Shown: positions 13,818 through 22,887, numbered from the stretch's first letter. The stretch is DNA of 64,000 bases from Jhaorihella thermophila (GCF_900108275.1 NZ_FNVD01000007.1:124001-188000); one strand, 5' to 3'. The notes: generated from the letters alone by a model not told the origin. Numbers and translations: made by a program.

Positions 13818-13843
13818 GGGTATTTGGGACCAGAAAGAAGCAG
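13818..13843 (+). repeat. Dispersed repeat tail, copy 3 (partial)
   Basis: Type A tail GGGTATTTGGGACCAGAAAGAAGCAG without a clear twin hairpin before it. It lies in the 250-bp interval between tRNA-Ser and the convergent lipoprotein gene. Confidence 0.6.
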
Positions 13844-13970
13844 GATCGGGTTGCCGGAAATGCCCGCGGCACGCGGACGGTCGGCGAGAGCTGTTCCGAG
13901 CCGTGCGTGCTGCCCCCGAAAGGGTACCGGCAGAAGTGGAGGCGGATCGGATGCGGCTTGCTGGCGCAAC

Positions 13971-14510
13971 CTATCCTTTCGACAGATCGACCGCTGCCAG
14001 CCCCAGTTCGCGGGCCGTGGCCAGGGACAGGATGCCCGAGTCCAGCCCCCTGGGCTCTTGATAGCGGCGAATGGCGGCGCGGGTGCGGGCGTCCATTTCG
14101 GCGGTGATCGGGCCGTGATAAAGCCCCCGCACCGCCAGCGCGCGCTGGACCGAAGCAATGAATTGCGGCGTCAGGGTATCCGGGCACGGTGTCTCGAACC
14201 AGGCCTCCTTGCGCTCGCGCACGATCTTCTGGGTGGTTTCCGTGCGGTAGCTGGCCGGGCGGATGACCGCGCCATCCGGGGCCAATTCCGCGGGACGCGC
14301 CAGAACCTGTTCGGTCACCGTCTCGATCACGGCCGGGGTCACATGGCGCCCCCAGCAGGTGCCGGGGCGCGCGCCGGGCGGGGCGGCCTGCGCGCTGCGG
14401 GTGATTGGCGGTTCTCCGACCAGCGCGCCCTCGATCCGATCCACCTGCCCGGCACAGGCCGACAGGACGGCCAGCGTCAGCGCGACGGGAAACCATTTGG
14501 GCAGGATCAT
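13971..14510 (-). CDS. Peptidoglycan-binding domain lipoprotein
   Basis: A 179-aa predicted lipoprotein. The start at 14510 gives the signal MILPKWFPVALTLAVLSAC with lipobox LSAC (lipidated Cys about 19). The C-terminal 55 residues form a PG_binding_1 module (FIASVQRALAVRGLYHGPITAEMDARTRAAIRRYQ). The middle, with two tryptophan/cysteine segments (PGTCWGRHVTP, WFETPCPD), is found in similar small lipoproteins of the group. It is probably anchored to a membrane facing the periplasm and touching peptidoglycan. It is followed upstream by the SOS OB-fold gene. Confidence 0.82.
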   Translation of the reverse strand: MILPKWFPVALTLAVLSACAGQVDRIEGALVGEPPITRSAQAAPPGARPGTCWGRHVTPAVIETVTEQVLARPAELAPDGAVIRPASYRTETTQKIVRERKEAWFETPCPDTLTPQFIASVQRALAVRGLYHGPITAEMDARTRAAIRRYQEPRGLDSGILSLATARELGLAAVDLSKG

Positions 14511-14544
14511 GCTCGGGCCTCTGTCTCGGGCGTTTTGCGGCAGA

Positions 14545-14937
14545 TTACTCCAAACCGACCCGTGGCGCAAAGTCCGGCGGCGGCGCCAGCAGGAGATCCA
14601 GCATGGACGAGATGTCCTCGATCCGTTCGGCGATCACATGGGTCACCGAATGTGCCCGCTGCAACCGCCCCGTCACCCGCAGAAGCCGCCCCGCGATCAC
14701 CGCCCGGCGAAAGCGTTCGTAGACCTTGCGCCAGACGATCACGTTGACCACGCCGGTTTCGTCCTCGAGCGTGACGAAGATCACCCCCTTGGCGGTGCCG
14801 GGGCGCTGGCGAAGGATCACCAGCCCCGCCACCGCGACCCGCGCGCCGTCGGGCGGGTCGTCCAGCCGTGCCGCGGGCAGACAGGCGGGCGGGCGCGGCC
14901 AGTCGGAGGGCGGATGTGGGACGGGGCGTGAAGGCAT
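14545..14937 (-). CDS. SOS-controlled OB-fold protein resembling the DnaE2 C-terminus
   Basis: Starting at the ATG at 14937 the product is 130 aa. Residues 30-115 match the OB-fold at the C-terminus of error-prone polymerase DnaE2: VAVAGLVILRQRPGTAKGVIFVTLEDETGVVN, then RRAVIAGRLLRVTGRLQR and VIAERIEDIS (quoted as separate short segments of the fold). The polymerase, PHP and thumb domains (about 950 aa in DnaE2) are absent here, and imuA/imuB are not adjacent. The frame is clean, with its own LexA box and promoter directly upstream. It is therefore either a deletion relic of an imuA-imuB-dnaE2 cassette or a free-standing OB protein derived from one. A role in ssDNA binding during SOS is inference. 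Confidence 0.78.
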   Translation of the reverse strand: MPSRPVPHPPSDWPRPPACLPAARLDDPPDGARVAVAGLVILRQRPGTAKGVIFVTLEDETGVVNVIVWRKVYERFRRAVIAGRLLRVTGRLQRAHSVTHVIAERIEDISSMLDLLLAPPPDFAPRVGLE

Positions 14938-14939
14938 TA

Positions 14940-14954
14940 GAACATTATGAGAAC
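14940..14954 (-). promoter_or_regulatory. LexA-binding SOS box
   Basis: On the minus strand, GTTCTCATAATGTTC is an exact match to the alphaproteobacterial LexA site GTTC-N7-GTTC. It ends 3 bp before the ATG of the OB-fold gene and covers that gene's probable -10 element. Confidence 0.82.
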
Positions 14955-14972
14955 ATATCGCCTTGATGTCCA
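14944..14972 (-). promoter_or_regulatory. Sigma70-type promoter overlapping the SOS box, probably leaderless
   Basis: On the minus strand, -35 TGGACA (14972-14967) and -10 CATAAT (14949-14944) are separated by 17 bp. The expected start site, 6-7 nt downstream of the -10, falls on or beside the A of the ATG at 14937, so the mRNA would have almost no leader. There is no Shine-Dalgarno sequence upstream of that ATG. Confidence 0.55.
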
Positions 14973-15024
14973 GCACCGCCGCGCCCATGTCGCAAATGGG
15001 TCTGGCACCCGGACCGGGGCTTGA

Positions 15025-15386
<362 letters not shown>

Positions 15387-15387
<1 letters not shown>

Positions 15388-16115
15388 TGCGGCGCGCGCT
15401 GGCGGCCGCCCTGGCCCTGGCGGTTGCCGGACAGGCCGATGCCGGCGCGCGGATCGTCGCCGCGGAATACGCCGAGCCCACGACGCGCCATGCCCATGGC
15501 GTGCTGGGCGATGATGTGGAATGGGGCGCGCTGCGGCTGACGGTCATGGACAGCGCCGGCGCGACCCGCGCGATTCTGTTGCGCCTCCCCCGGAGGCGCG
15601 TGTTCGAGGACATCGCGCCGCGCGTCGTCACGCTGGCCGGCCGCGACGCGCCGCTGGCAATGGTGGTCGAAAGCGACGCGGGCCTGGGCGCGCGGCTGGC
15701 GCTGTATGACGCGGCGGGTCTGGTCGCGGCCACGCCGTTCATAGGGCAGGCCCATCGCTGGCTGGCGCCGGTCGGCGCGGCGGATCTGGACGGCGACGGC
15801 CGGACCGAGATCGCCTATGTCGATCGTCCGCACCTGGCGCGGATCCTGCGCATCTGGCGTTTCGAGGATGGCCGGTTGCGCGAAATCGCCTCGGCGGCGG
15901 GGTTCAGCAATCACCGGATCGGCGAGGCGTTCATCTCGGGTGGGCTGCGCGACTGTGGCGAGGGACCCGAGATCGTCACGGCGGATGCGGAGTGGAAGCG
16001 GGTTCTTGTCGCGCGCCTGCGCAACGGGCGGATCGAACGCCGGGATTCCGGAGCCCTTGACAGCCCGGCGCGCATCAATGCGGTCATGGCGTGCCGGGCA
16101 CGCCTCGACCCGTGA
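15387..16115 (+). CDS. Secreted FG-GAP/VCBS-type repeat protein
   Basis: A 242-aa protein starting at the ATG fused to the ferredoxin stop (TGATG). A signal peptide is clear (MRRALAAALALAVAGQADA, cleavage about residue 20). GAADLDGDGRTEIAYVDRPH is a calcium-binding FG-GAP/VCBS-like loop (DxDGDGxxE), and the rest is beta-rich. It is likely periplasmic with a propeller-like fold. Its coupling to a ferredoxin has no obvious functional reason. Confidence 0.85.
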
Positions 16116-16151
16116 GGCTCGCACGTTGCCCCGCATGTTGCCCCGTATCGA

Positions 16152-16209
16152 GCGAGGGGGCGCTGCCCCCTCGCGCTCCCCCGGGGTATTTCCGACCAGA
16201 AAGAAGCAG
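16152..16209 (+). repeat. Dispersed twin-hairpin repeat, copy 4
   Basis: The second hairpin (GCGAGGGGGC/GCCCCCTCGC) and a type A tail (GGGGTATTTCCGACCAGAAAGAAGCAG) are present; the first GGATCGC hairpin is reduced to a TCGAGCGA remnant. It lies in the 123-bp convergent gap before the Mth938-family gene. Confidence 0.8.
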
Positions 16210-16238
16210 CACCGCGGGGTGTCCCCGGGTGCCGGTGG

Positions 16239-16592
16239 TCAGACCGGGATCACGGCGAGGGCGACGCGGCGGCCTTCTGCCAGGAGCACGTTGTAGGTGC
16301 GGCAGGCCGCGGGCGAGTTCATCGTCTCCACCCCGATGCCGGCATTTTCCAGCTCGGCGCGCAGGTCGGCGGGCAGGTGGGCGATCTCGGCACCGGTGCC
16401 GATGAAAAGCACGTCGATTTCGCCCACCATGTCAAGAAGGGCCCGCCGATCGTTGAGTCCGCCCCAGGGCCTGGTGCCGGAGGGGCTGGCGATCATCGCG
16501 CCCTGGTGGATGCGGCCGCCGATGCGGAAGAACCCCGCACCATATCCGTCGATCGGTTCGGCATCGGTATAGACGACTTCGTTGATGCGCAT
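16239..16592 (-). CDS. Mth938/NDUFAF3-like domain protein
   Basis: A 117-aa protein of the Mth938 (DUF498) family. The start at MRINEVVYTD is chosen over an upstream in-frame ATG because it begins the conserved domain. Visible segments are DGYGAGFFRIGG, DVLFIGTGAE and GIGVETMNSPAACRTYNVLLAEGRRVA. Mitochondrial relatives (NDUFAF3) assist complex I assembly, and in alphaproteobacteria the gene commonly follows secDF. Here it lies 110 bp downstream of secF on the same strand. A role at the membrane is inferred from this conserved linkage. Confidence 0.88.
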   Translation of the reverse strand: MRINEVVYTDAEPIDGYGAGFFRIGGRIHQGAMIASPSGTRPWGGLNDRRALLDMVGEIDVLFIGTGAEIAHLPADLRAELENAGIGVETMNSPAACRTYNVLLAEGRRVALAVIPV

Positions 16593-16701
16593 GGTACGCG
16601 CCTCCTTGCCTGCCGATTCAGCGGCGCCCACGCCGCGGGTGTCGTGTCAAGACATAGGCCGGGTACGGCCCCGAGGCAAACCACAGGGGCCGATCCGTTC
16701 A

Positions 16702-17670
16702 TCAGGCATCCACGTTGGCGAACTGGTTGCCGGCAGTGTTCGAGGGCTTGGACCAGTCGCGCTTGACCCCCAGCCACAGCAGGATCGCAGAGGCCACGAA
16801 GATCGACGAATAGGTGCCGACGATCACGCCCCAGATCATCGCGAAGACGAAGCCGCGGATGACGTCGCCGCCGAGTAAATAGAGCGACACGAGCGCGATC
16901 AGCGTGGTGACCGAGGTCATCAGGGTCCGCGACAGGGTTTCGTTGATCGAGAGGTTCAGCACTTCTTTCAGCGGCTTCTGCTTGTATTTCCGCAGGTTTT
17001 CGCGCACCCGGTCGAACACCACCACGGTGTCGTTCAGCGAATAGCCGACGATGGTCAGAAGGGCGGCGATGATGGCGAGGTCGAACTTCAGCTGGATTTC
17101 CGAGAAGATGCCGATGGTCAGCGTTACGTCATGCACCAGCGCCAGCACCGCGCCCACCGCGAACTGCCATTCAAAACGCAGCCAGATATAGACCAGCACG
17201 GCCGCGATCGACAGCAGCACCGCGATGATGGCGGTCTGGATCAACTCGCCCGACACTTTGGGGCCGACCGATTCCACCGACACGATGCGCAGGTCGGGTG
17301 AGACCGACTTGAGCGCCTTTTCGACCTTGCGTGTCAGGTCCGCCGTGGCGGCCTCTTCGCCTTCCTGCGCCTGGATTCGGATCATGGCGACGTTCTCGTC
17401 CGGCCCGAAGGTGGGGTCGAACACCTCGGAGATCACGATGTCGCCCAGCCCCAGCGGCGCAAGCGCGTCGCGATAGGCGCCCACGTCCACGGGTTGCGTG
17501 CTTTCGATGCGGATCGTGGTGCCGCCGCGGAAGTCGATGCCGTAGTTCAGCCCGCGCACCCCGAACGAGATCAGCGCCAGCACGATCATAAAGCCCGAGA
17601 TGCCCAGCCAGAGTTTCCAGCGGCTGAAGAAATCGAACGAGGTCTGTTCGGGAACCAGTTTCAGTTTCAT
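16702..17670 (-). CDS. secF: Protein translocase subunit SecF
   Basis: SecF partners SecD in the proton-driven completion of Sec-dependent export across the inner membrane. At 322 aa it has the six-helix topology: a first membrane segment (LWLGISGFMIVLALISFGV), a periplasmic P1 domain opening with GIDFRGGTTIRIE, and five helices in the C-terminal half, including the conserved SLNDTVVVFDRVREN. It starts one base after the secD stop and is co-transcribed with yajC and secD. Confidence 0.97.
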   Translation of the reverse strand: MKLKLVPEQTSFDFFSRWKLWLGISGFMIVLALISFGVRGLNYGIDFRGGTTIRIESTQPVDVGAYRDALAPLGLGDIVISEVFDPTFGPDENVAMIRIQAQEGEEAATADLTRKVEKALKSVSPDLRIVSVESVGPKVSGELIQTAIIAVLLSIAAVLVYIWLRFEWQFAVGAVLALVHDVTLTIGIFSEIQLKFDLAIIAALLTIVGYSLNDTVVVFDRVRENLRKYKQKPLKEVLNLSINETLSRTLMTSVTTLIALVSLYLLGGDVIRGFVFAMIWGVIVGTYSSIFVASAILLWLGVKRDWSKPSNTAGNQFANVDA

Positions 17671-17671
17671 C

Positions 17672-19336
17672 TCATACCTCGATCGTCTTGGGGCGGCGGC
17701 GGTCGAACCACATCACGATCAGCAGCCGGGTCACATAGATGGCGGTAAAGACCGAAGTCACGATCCCCAGCCCGAGCGTGATGGCGAAGCCCCGCACAGG
17801 CCCCGACCCCATGGCGAACAGGATCACCGCGGTTATGAGCGTGGTGATGTTGGCGTCCAGAATGGCCGAGAGCGCCTTTTCATAGCCCAGTTCGATCGCC
17901 CGGGCAGGCCCCTTGGCGGTCCGCAACTCCTCGCGGATGCGTTCGTAGATCAGCACGTTGGCATCCACCGCCATGCCCACCGTCAGCACGATGCCGGCGA
18001 TGCCCGGCAGGGTTAGCGTGGCGCCGATCAGGGAGAGAAGGCCGAAGATCAGGGCGATGTTCAGCGCCAGCGACACGTTGGCGAAGATGCCGAACAGGCC
18101 ATAGCTGAGCACCATGAAGACCAGCACCGCGACAAAGGCGACCACGGTCGCGATCTTGCCCGCTTCGATGCTGTCCTGGCCCAGTTCCGGGCCGATCGTA
18201 CGCTCTTCGAGGAAATTCAACCCTGCCGGCAGGGCGCCCGCCCGCAGGAGAACGGCCAGATTGGTGCTTTCCTCGATGGTGAAGCGACCGGTGATGATGC
18301 CGGACCCGCCGGGGATGTGCGACTGAATCACCGGGGCGCTGATCACTTCGTCATCCAGGACGATCGCGAAGGGGCTTCCGATATTGTCTCGGGTATAGTC
18401 GCCAAAGCGACGCGCGCCGGATGTGTCGAACCGGAAGGTAACCGCGGGCCGGCCGTTCTGATCGAAGGAAGGCTGGGCATCCACCAGATCCTCGCCGGTG
18501 ACAACGGGGGCGGCCTGGATCACGTAATAGACGCCCTCTTCGTCCATCGCCGGCAGCACCTTCTGGCCGGCGCCGGCGCGGACATTGGGGTTGGTTGTGC
18601 GGCTCACCACCGGGTTGAAGGTCAGCCGCGCCGTGGTGCCGATGATTTCCTTCAGTTCGGCCGCGCTGCCGATGCCGGGCACCTGGATCAGGATCCGGTC
18701 GGTGCCCTGGCGCTGGATCGTGGGTTCGCGCGTGCCGACCTCGTCGATCCGGCGGCGGATGATTTCCAGCGCCTGGCGCACGGTGCGGTCGGTGACCGCC
18801 TGTTTCTCGGCCTCGGTCAGGGTGATGACCAGCGTATCGCCCTCGGCGCGCACATCGATGTCATTGGCGCCGGCGGCGGTGAGGCTCTGGACCGGACGGG
18901 CGAGTCCGCGGACCACCTGGATCGCGCGGTCCATGCCGTCGGGGTTGCCGATGCGGACCCGCAGTTCATCCGGCTTCTCGGACGGCAGCAGCCGGATCGT
19001 GCCGATCACGGCGCGTTCGGGGCGCAGGGCGTCGCGGACCTCGGGCCAGAAGGATTCCATCCGTGCCTCAAAGACGTCCGCGACGCGGACCTCGGCTAGA
19101 AGATGCGCGCCGCCGCGCAGGTCGAGGCCCAGATTCACCAGCCCCGACGGCAGCCATTCCGGCCACTGCGCGGCCCGGGCCCGCAACTCGGGACTGTCCT
19201 GGCCGACCTCGAGCGCGGCGCGGGCGTCATTGGCCTGTTCGACGCGGGTATAAAAGGCGTTCGGCAGCGCCAGCAGGATGCCGGCGGCGCAGATCAGCCA
19301 GATCAGCACCCGTTTCCAAAGATCGATCTGAAGCAT
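17672..19336 (-). CDS. secD: Protein translocase subunit SecD
   Basis: A 554-aa SecD with the first membrane helix (VLIWLICAAGILLALPNAFY), the large periplasmic region beginning GLDLRGGAHLLAEV, and five C-terminal helices containing GMAVDANVLIYERIREEL, the conserved proton-relay segment. It works with SecF and YajC to pull exported chains through SecYEG. It lies 30 bp downstream of yajC. Confidence 0.97.
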   Translation of the reverse strand: MLQIDLWKRVLIWLICAAGILLALPNAFYTRVEQANDARAALEVGQDSPELRARAAQWPEWLPSGLVNLGLDLRGGAHLLAEVRVADVFEARMESFWPEVRDALRPERAVIGTIRLLPSEKPDELRVRIGNPDGMDRAIQVVRGLARPVQSLTAAGANDIDVRAEGDTLVITLTEAEKQAVTDRTVRQALEIIRRRIDEVGTREPTIQRQGTDRILIQVPGIGSAAELKEIIGTTARLTFNPVVSRTTNPNVRAGAGQKVLPAMDEEGVYYVIQAAPVVTGEDLVDAQPSFDQNGRPAVTFRFDTSGARRFGDYTRDNIGSPFAIVLDDEVISAPVIQSHIPGGSGIITGRFTIEESTNLAVLLRAGALPAGLNFLEERTIGPELGQDSIEAGKIATVVAFVAVLVFMVLSYGLFGIFANVSLALNIALIFGLLSLIGATLTLPGIAGIVLTVGMAVDANVLIYERIREELRTAKGPARAIELGYEKALSAILDANITTLITAVILFAMGSGPVRGFAITLGLGIVTSVFTAIYVTRLLIVMWFDRRRPKTIEV

Positions 19337-19366
19337 CAGCCCGCCCCGTCACCGTTTGTCGTGGAG

Positions 19367-19654
19367 TTACTTTTCGGCCGGTTCGGTCTTTCTCAGAACC
19401 TGCGCGATGGTGTTCTTGACCACGCGAACCTTTACGCCATCGGCGATCTCGACCTCGATTTCGCCATCTTCCTTGACCTTGGACACCTTGCCGATGATCC
19501 CGCCCTGGGTGACCACCTGGTCGCCGCGGCGCAGGGATTCGACCATGGCCTGGTGCTCTTTCATCTTTTTCTGCTGAGGCCGGATCAGCAGGAAATACAT
19601 GATCGCGAAGATCAGGATGAGCGGAATGAACTGGGCGATGGCGCCACCTTCCAT
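19367..19654 (-). CDS. yajC: Preprotein translocase subunit YajC
   Basis: A 95-aa single-span protein. The helix FIPLILIFAIMYFLLIRPQQKKMKEH and the GDQVVTQGGIIGKV motif are diagnostic. It is first in yajC-secD-secF. The 300-bp divergent interval to serS must carry promoters for both directions and contains a dispersed repeat copy. Confidence 0.96.
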   Translation of the reverse strand: MEGGAIAQFIPLILIFAIMYFLLIRPQQKKMKEHQAMVESLRRGDQVVTQGGIIGKVSKVKEDGEIEVEIADGVKVRVVKNTIAQVLRKTEPAEK

Positions 19655-19954
19655 GGGTCTGTCCTCTTGTTCGGAAGAGGCCCCGACGGGCCCCGAAAAT
19701 TCTGCGCGAACCTATGCGCTGGGCCGTGGCTTTGCAAGGCGGGTTCTGGCGCTTTCGGAAACGCAGGGACAGGGGGCTGTCTGCCCCCTCTTGCCCCTGC
19801 GGGGCAATTCACCCCCGAGAGTATTTGCAGGCAAGATGAAGCGAAGGGGGCGTGAAGGGGGGCGTCGCGCCCGGCGCATCATGCCCCCTACCCCTCGCCC
19901 CGTGCTTGGGGCATAAGGCAGCGAAAGCCTGAGTCAAACCGACGGAACAGATCC
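19655..19954. other. Divergent intergenic region yajC/serS
   Basis: There is no gene here. It holds dispersed repeat copy 5 and should contain the yajC and serS promoters; I could not pick convincing -35/-10 pairs. Confidence 0.6.
19770..19841 (+). repeat. Dispersed twin-hairpin repeat, copy 5 (variant)
   Basis: An AGGGGGC/GCCCCCT hairpin, a second TTGCCCC/GGGGCAA hairpin and a type B tail (GAGTATTTGCAGGCAAGATGAAG). This copy is unusual in lying between divergent genes and in lacking the GGATCGC hairpin. Confidence 0.75.
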
Positions 19955-21247
19955 ATGCACGACATCCGCGCCATTCGCGAAAACCCCGACGCCTTCGACG
20001 CCGCCCTTGCCCGCCGGGGCGAGCCGCCCGTGGCCGCCGAACTGCTGGCGCTGGACGAGCGCCGCCGCGCCGCGATCACCGCTGCCGAAGAGGCGAAGGC
20101 CGCGCAGAACCGCGCCGCCAAGGCGATCGGCGCGGCCAAGGCCAAGGGGGACGAGGAAGAATTCGAGCGCCTGCGCGCCGAGGTGGCCGCGAAGAAGGAC
20201 GAGGTTCAGAGGTTGCAGGCCGAGGCCAAGGCGCTGGACGCCGAGTTGCACGAAAGGATGCTGTGGATTCCCAACCTGCCCGCCGAGGACGTGCCCGACG
20301 GCGCGGACGAGTCGGACAACGTGGAAATCCACCGCTGGGGTGAGCCGCGCAGCTTCGATTTCCAGCCGCTGGAGCATTTCGAGATCGAGGGCGTAAAGCC
20401 GGGGATGGATTTCGAGACGGCGGCGAAACTTTCGGGCGCGCGGTTCGTTCTGCTGAGCGGAGCGGTTGCGCGGATCCACCGGGCGCTGGCGCAGTTCATG
20501 CTGGACACGCATATCCAGGAAAACGGCCTGACCGAGGTCAACGGTCCGGTTCTGGTGCTGCCCGAGATCATGGAGGGCACCGGCCAGCTGCCGAAATTTG
20601 CCGAGGACAGCTATCGCACCACCGACGACTGGTGGCTGATCCCGACATCGGAGGTGACGCTGACCAATATCGTGCGCGATCACATCATCGAGGAAAGCTA
20701 TCTGCCGCGCCGTTATACCGCGCATAGCCTGTGCTTCCGCTCCGAAGCCGGCAGCGCGGGCAAGGACACGCGAGGCATGCTGCGCCAGCATCAGTTCGAG
20801 AAGGTCGAGATGGTGTCGATCACCCGTCCCGACGAGAGCGACGCCGAGCAGAAGCGGATGCTGCGCTGTGCCGAGGGGATCCTCGAGACGCTGGGCATTC
20901 CCTACCGCACGGTGGTTCTGTGCACAGGCGACATGGGGTTCGGCGCCCGCCGCACCTATGACATCGAGGCCTGGCTGCCGGGGCAGAACACCTATCGCGA
21001 AATTTCGAGCGTTTCGACCTGCGGCGATTTCCAGGCGCGGCGGATGAATGCGCGGTTCCGCCCCGCAGGCGGGGGCAAGCCCGAATTCGTTCACACGCTG
21101 AACGGGTCGGGGCTGGCCGTGGGGCGCTGTCTGATCGCGGTGCTGGAGAACGGGCAGAACGCCGATGGTTCGGTCACGCTGCCCGAGGCGCTGGTGCCAT
21201 ACATGGGCGGCAAGCGCACGCTGACCGCGGAGGGTGAGCTGATGTGA
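19955..21247 (+). CDS. serS: Serine--tRNA ligase
   Basis: Charges tRNA-Ser. The 430-aa protein has the N-terminal tRNA-binding coiled coil (residues 1-105, rich in Ala/Glu/Lys) and the class II core with motif 2 ([25 protein letters not shown], quoted as a region) and motif 3 ([17 protein letters not shown]). A cognate serine tRNA gene lies 6 kb upstream but is not linked. It is monocistronic and ends 33 bp before the convergent HhH gene. Confidence 0.98.
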   Translation: MHDIRAIRENPDAFDAALARRGEPPVAAELLALDERRRAAITAAEEAKAAQNRAAKAIGAAKAKGDEEEFERLRAEVAAKKDEVQRLQAEAKALDAELHERMLWIPNLPAEDVPDGADESDNVEIHRWGEPRSFDFQPLEHFEIEGVKPGMDFETAAKLSGARFVLLSGAVARIHRALAQFMLDTHIQENGLTEVNGPVLVLPEIMEGTGQLPKFAEDSYRTTDDWWLIPTSEVTLTNIVRDHIIEESYLPRRYTAHSLCFRSEAGSAGKDTRGMLRQHQFEKVEMVSITRPDESDAEQKRMLRCAEGILETLGIPYRTVVLCTGDMGFGARRTYDIEAWLPGQNTYREISSVSTCGDFQARRMNARFRPAGGGKPEFVHTLNGSGLAVGRCLIAVLENGQNADGSVTLPEALVPYMGGKRTLTAEGELM

Positions 21248-21252
21248 TCCGC

Positions 21253-21302
21253 GGCGGGCGGCTCGACCGCCTGCCCCGCATCACTTTTTCTTCTTTTTCT
21301 TC
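21253..21302 (+). terminator. Candidate serS terminator overlapping the lysine-tail codons
   Basis: GGCGGGCGG (21253-21261) and CCGCCTGCC (21267-21275) pair over 9 bp with one G-U. The T-rich stretch TTTTTCTTCTTTTTCTTCTT follows about 9 nt later. That T-rich stretch is the complement of the poly-lysine codons ending the convergent HhH gene. The gap between stem and T-run weakens the call. Confidence 0.4.
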
Positions 21303-21880
21303 TTGGCCTTGGCGGCCTTTTCCGCCTTGAGGGCCTGCGCGAGTTTGCGGGCCTTTTTCCGGGCCTTTTTCTTTGCTCTCTCGAATTCGGCAGCCAGGGC
21401 GGCGGCGCGTTCGGCGGCCTTGCGGGCCTTTTCCTGGGCGCGGGCCAGCTTGCGCGCGCGCGCCTCTTCCTCTTCGTGGCGGCGGCGGGCCTTTTCTTCC
21501 GCTTTTCGCGCCTTGCGCACAGCCCTGTCCTCTTCCCCGGCAGCCGGGAGCGCCCCGGCTGTTGCGGGTTCGGGCGGGAGCGCCTTGGCGGGCGGTTCCG
21601 CCGCGAGCATCCCGGTCGGGACGTTTCGGTCCTTGGGCAACGCCTTGGGTGCAGCTTCGGATTTCGGCAGGGCCGCGGGCGGATCCTCGGCCGGGAGCGC
21701 CTGCACCAGCGCCTGCGCCGCCGCGATGAGACGCGTCGCCCGCCGCGCGCCGACGCCGCGGATCATCTGAATGTCGTCCGGGCGCGCATCCGCGACCGCG
21801 CGGGCATCGCGATAGCCATGCGCCTCGAGCGCCCTGGCCAGCGCCGGACCGACGCCCTGTATTCTTTTCAGCTCGGCCAT
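21281..21880 (-). CDS. Helix-hairpin-helix protein with charged coiled coil and poly-lysine tail
   Basis: A 199-aa protein starting at MAELKRIQGVG with GAGGAGG just upstream. Residues 1-55 contain two HhH-like motifs (IQGVGPALARALEAHGY and IRGVGARRATRLIAAA), a fold used for non-specific DNA or RNA binding. A Pro/Ala linker follows to about 120. Residues 120-199 are a strongly basic, alanine-rich helix that ends in seven lysines. This composition suggests a nucleic-acid-associated protein. I do not recognise a named family. It follows the desaturase gene by 17 bp. Confidence 0.8.
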   Translation of the reverse strand: MAELKRIQGVGPALARALEAHGYRDARAVADARPDDIQMIRGVGARRATRLIAAAQALVQALPAEDPPAALPKSEAAPKALPKDRNVPTGMLAAEPPAKALPPEPATAGALPAAGEEDRAVRKARKAEEKARRRHEEEEARARKLARAQEKARKAAERAAALAAEFERAKKKARKKARKLAQALKAEKAAKAKKKKKKK

Positions 21881-21897
21881 GAAACCTCCTCTTGCCA

Positions 21898-22887
21898 TCA
21901 TGCGGCGGCCACCCGGCGCGGACGGCGGTCCCGTTTCGGAAAGGGCACCAGGCGGCCGGCCTCTTCGTCCCACAGCTTGAGGTTCAGCGCACGGACGGCC
22001 TCGATGAACCCGATTCGGCGCGGGGCGAATTCGGGAGGCAGTGAATAGTGGCACTTGCGCAACCGATAGCTGGGGATGCGGGCGTTGCAATGGTGAATGT
22101 CGTGCAGGGTGATGCAGGCCACCGCCGTGTCGAACCACCAGCCGAAATCCAGCGCCGACGATCCCTGAAGCGCGGCGACCTGCGGGTCCAGGTCGGGGCG
22201 CCGGTTCCAGTAGGTGTCTTCGAAATTGTGTTGAAGATAGACCAGAAAGACGCCGATCATGCCGCCCAGCAGGCTGGCCGCGAAATAGATGCCCAGCCCC
22301 TGCCAGCCCGAAAGCCCCCACAGCAGCGAGACCCAGACCGCGATCGCGGCATTGTGGAACAGCACCGGCACCACGCCGAACCGTGTTGTGTTCTTGGGCC
22401 AGCGGTAACGGATGAAATAGGTGAAGAACGCCCCCACCGGGATCAGGATGAAGGGGTTGCGGTAGAGCCGGTAGAACAACCGCTCCCAAAACCCCGCGGC
22501 GTTCCATTCGGCGACGGTCATCGTGTGGATCTCTCCGGTTTCGCGATGGGCCAGATTGCCGACATTGGCGTGATGCAGGTTGTGGTTCTGCTTCATCACC
22601 TCGAAGGGCGCAAAGGTAAAGGGCGACAGCACATGGCCGGCGATTTCATTCTGCGCGCGCGTTTCGAACAGCGAATGGTGCCCGCAATCATGTTGCAGCA
22701 CGTATAGACGCACCGCCGAAAAGGCATGCACGACCATTGCCGGGATCAGCACATACCAGCGATCCGCCTGCGTGATGGCCAGGTAGAGCGAAGCGAAATA
22801 GACCGCGAAGGTGGTGCCCAGGCTCAACCCCGCCAGGCGGTTGTCCCTTTCGGTAAAGCTTCGGGTATGGGCGCGCAGATCCATCAC
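21898..22887 (-). CDS. Fatty acid desaturase
   Basis: A 329-aa integral membrane di-iron desaturase. The three histidine boxes are present: HDCGHH (residues 66-71), HNLHH (102-106) and HDIHH (about 275). Several hydrophobic segments lie between them (e.g. IAVWVSLLWGLSGWQGLGIYF region). It most resembles acyl-lipid or omega-6-type FA_desaturase proteins; positional specificity cannot be told. It would adjust membrane fluidity. It is co-directional with the downstream HhH gene. Confidence 0.92.
   Translation of the reverse strand: MMDLRAHTRSFTERDNRLAGLSLGTTFAVYFASLYLAITQADRWYVLIPAMVVHAFSAVRLYVLQHDCGHHSLFETRAQNEIAGHVLSPFTFAPFEVMKQNHNLHHANVGNLAHRETGEIHTMTVAEWNAAGFWERLFYRLYRNPFILIPVGAFFTYFIRYRWPKNTTRFGVVPVLFHNAAIAVWVSLLWGLSGWQGLGIYFAASLLGGMIGVFLVYLQHNFEDTYWNRRPDLDPQVAALQGSSALDFGWWFDTAVACITLHDIHHCNARIPSYRLRKCHYSLPPEFAPRRIGFIEAVRALNLKLWDEEAGRLVPFPKRDRRPRRVAAA

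Noticed and set aside
13631-13970. Integration site for a mobile element at the tRNA-Ser 3' end
   Set aside because: There is no integrase, no repeated tRNA end and no change of gene style downstream; neighbours are ordinary housekeeping genes.
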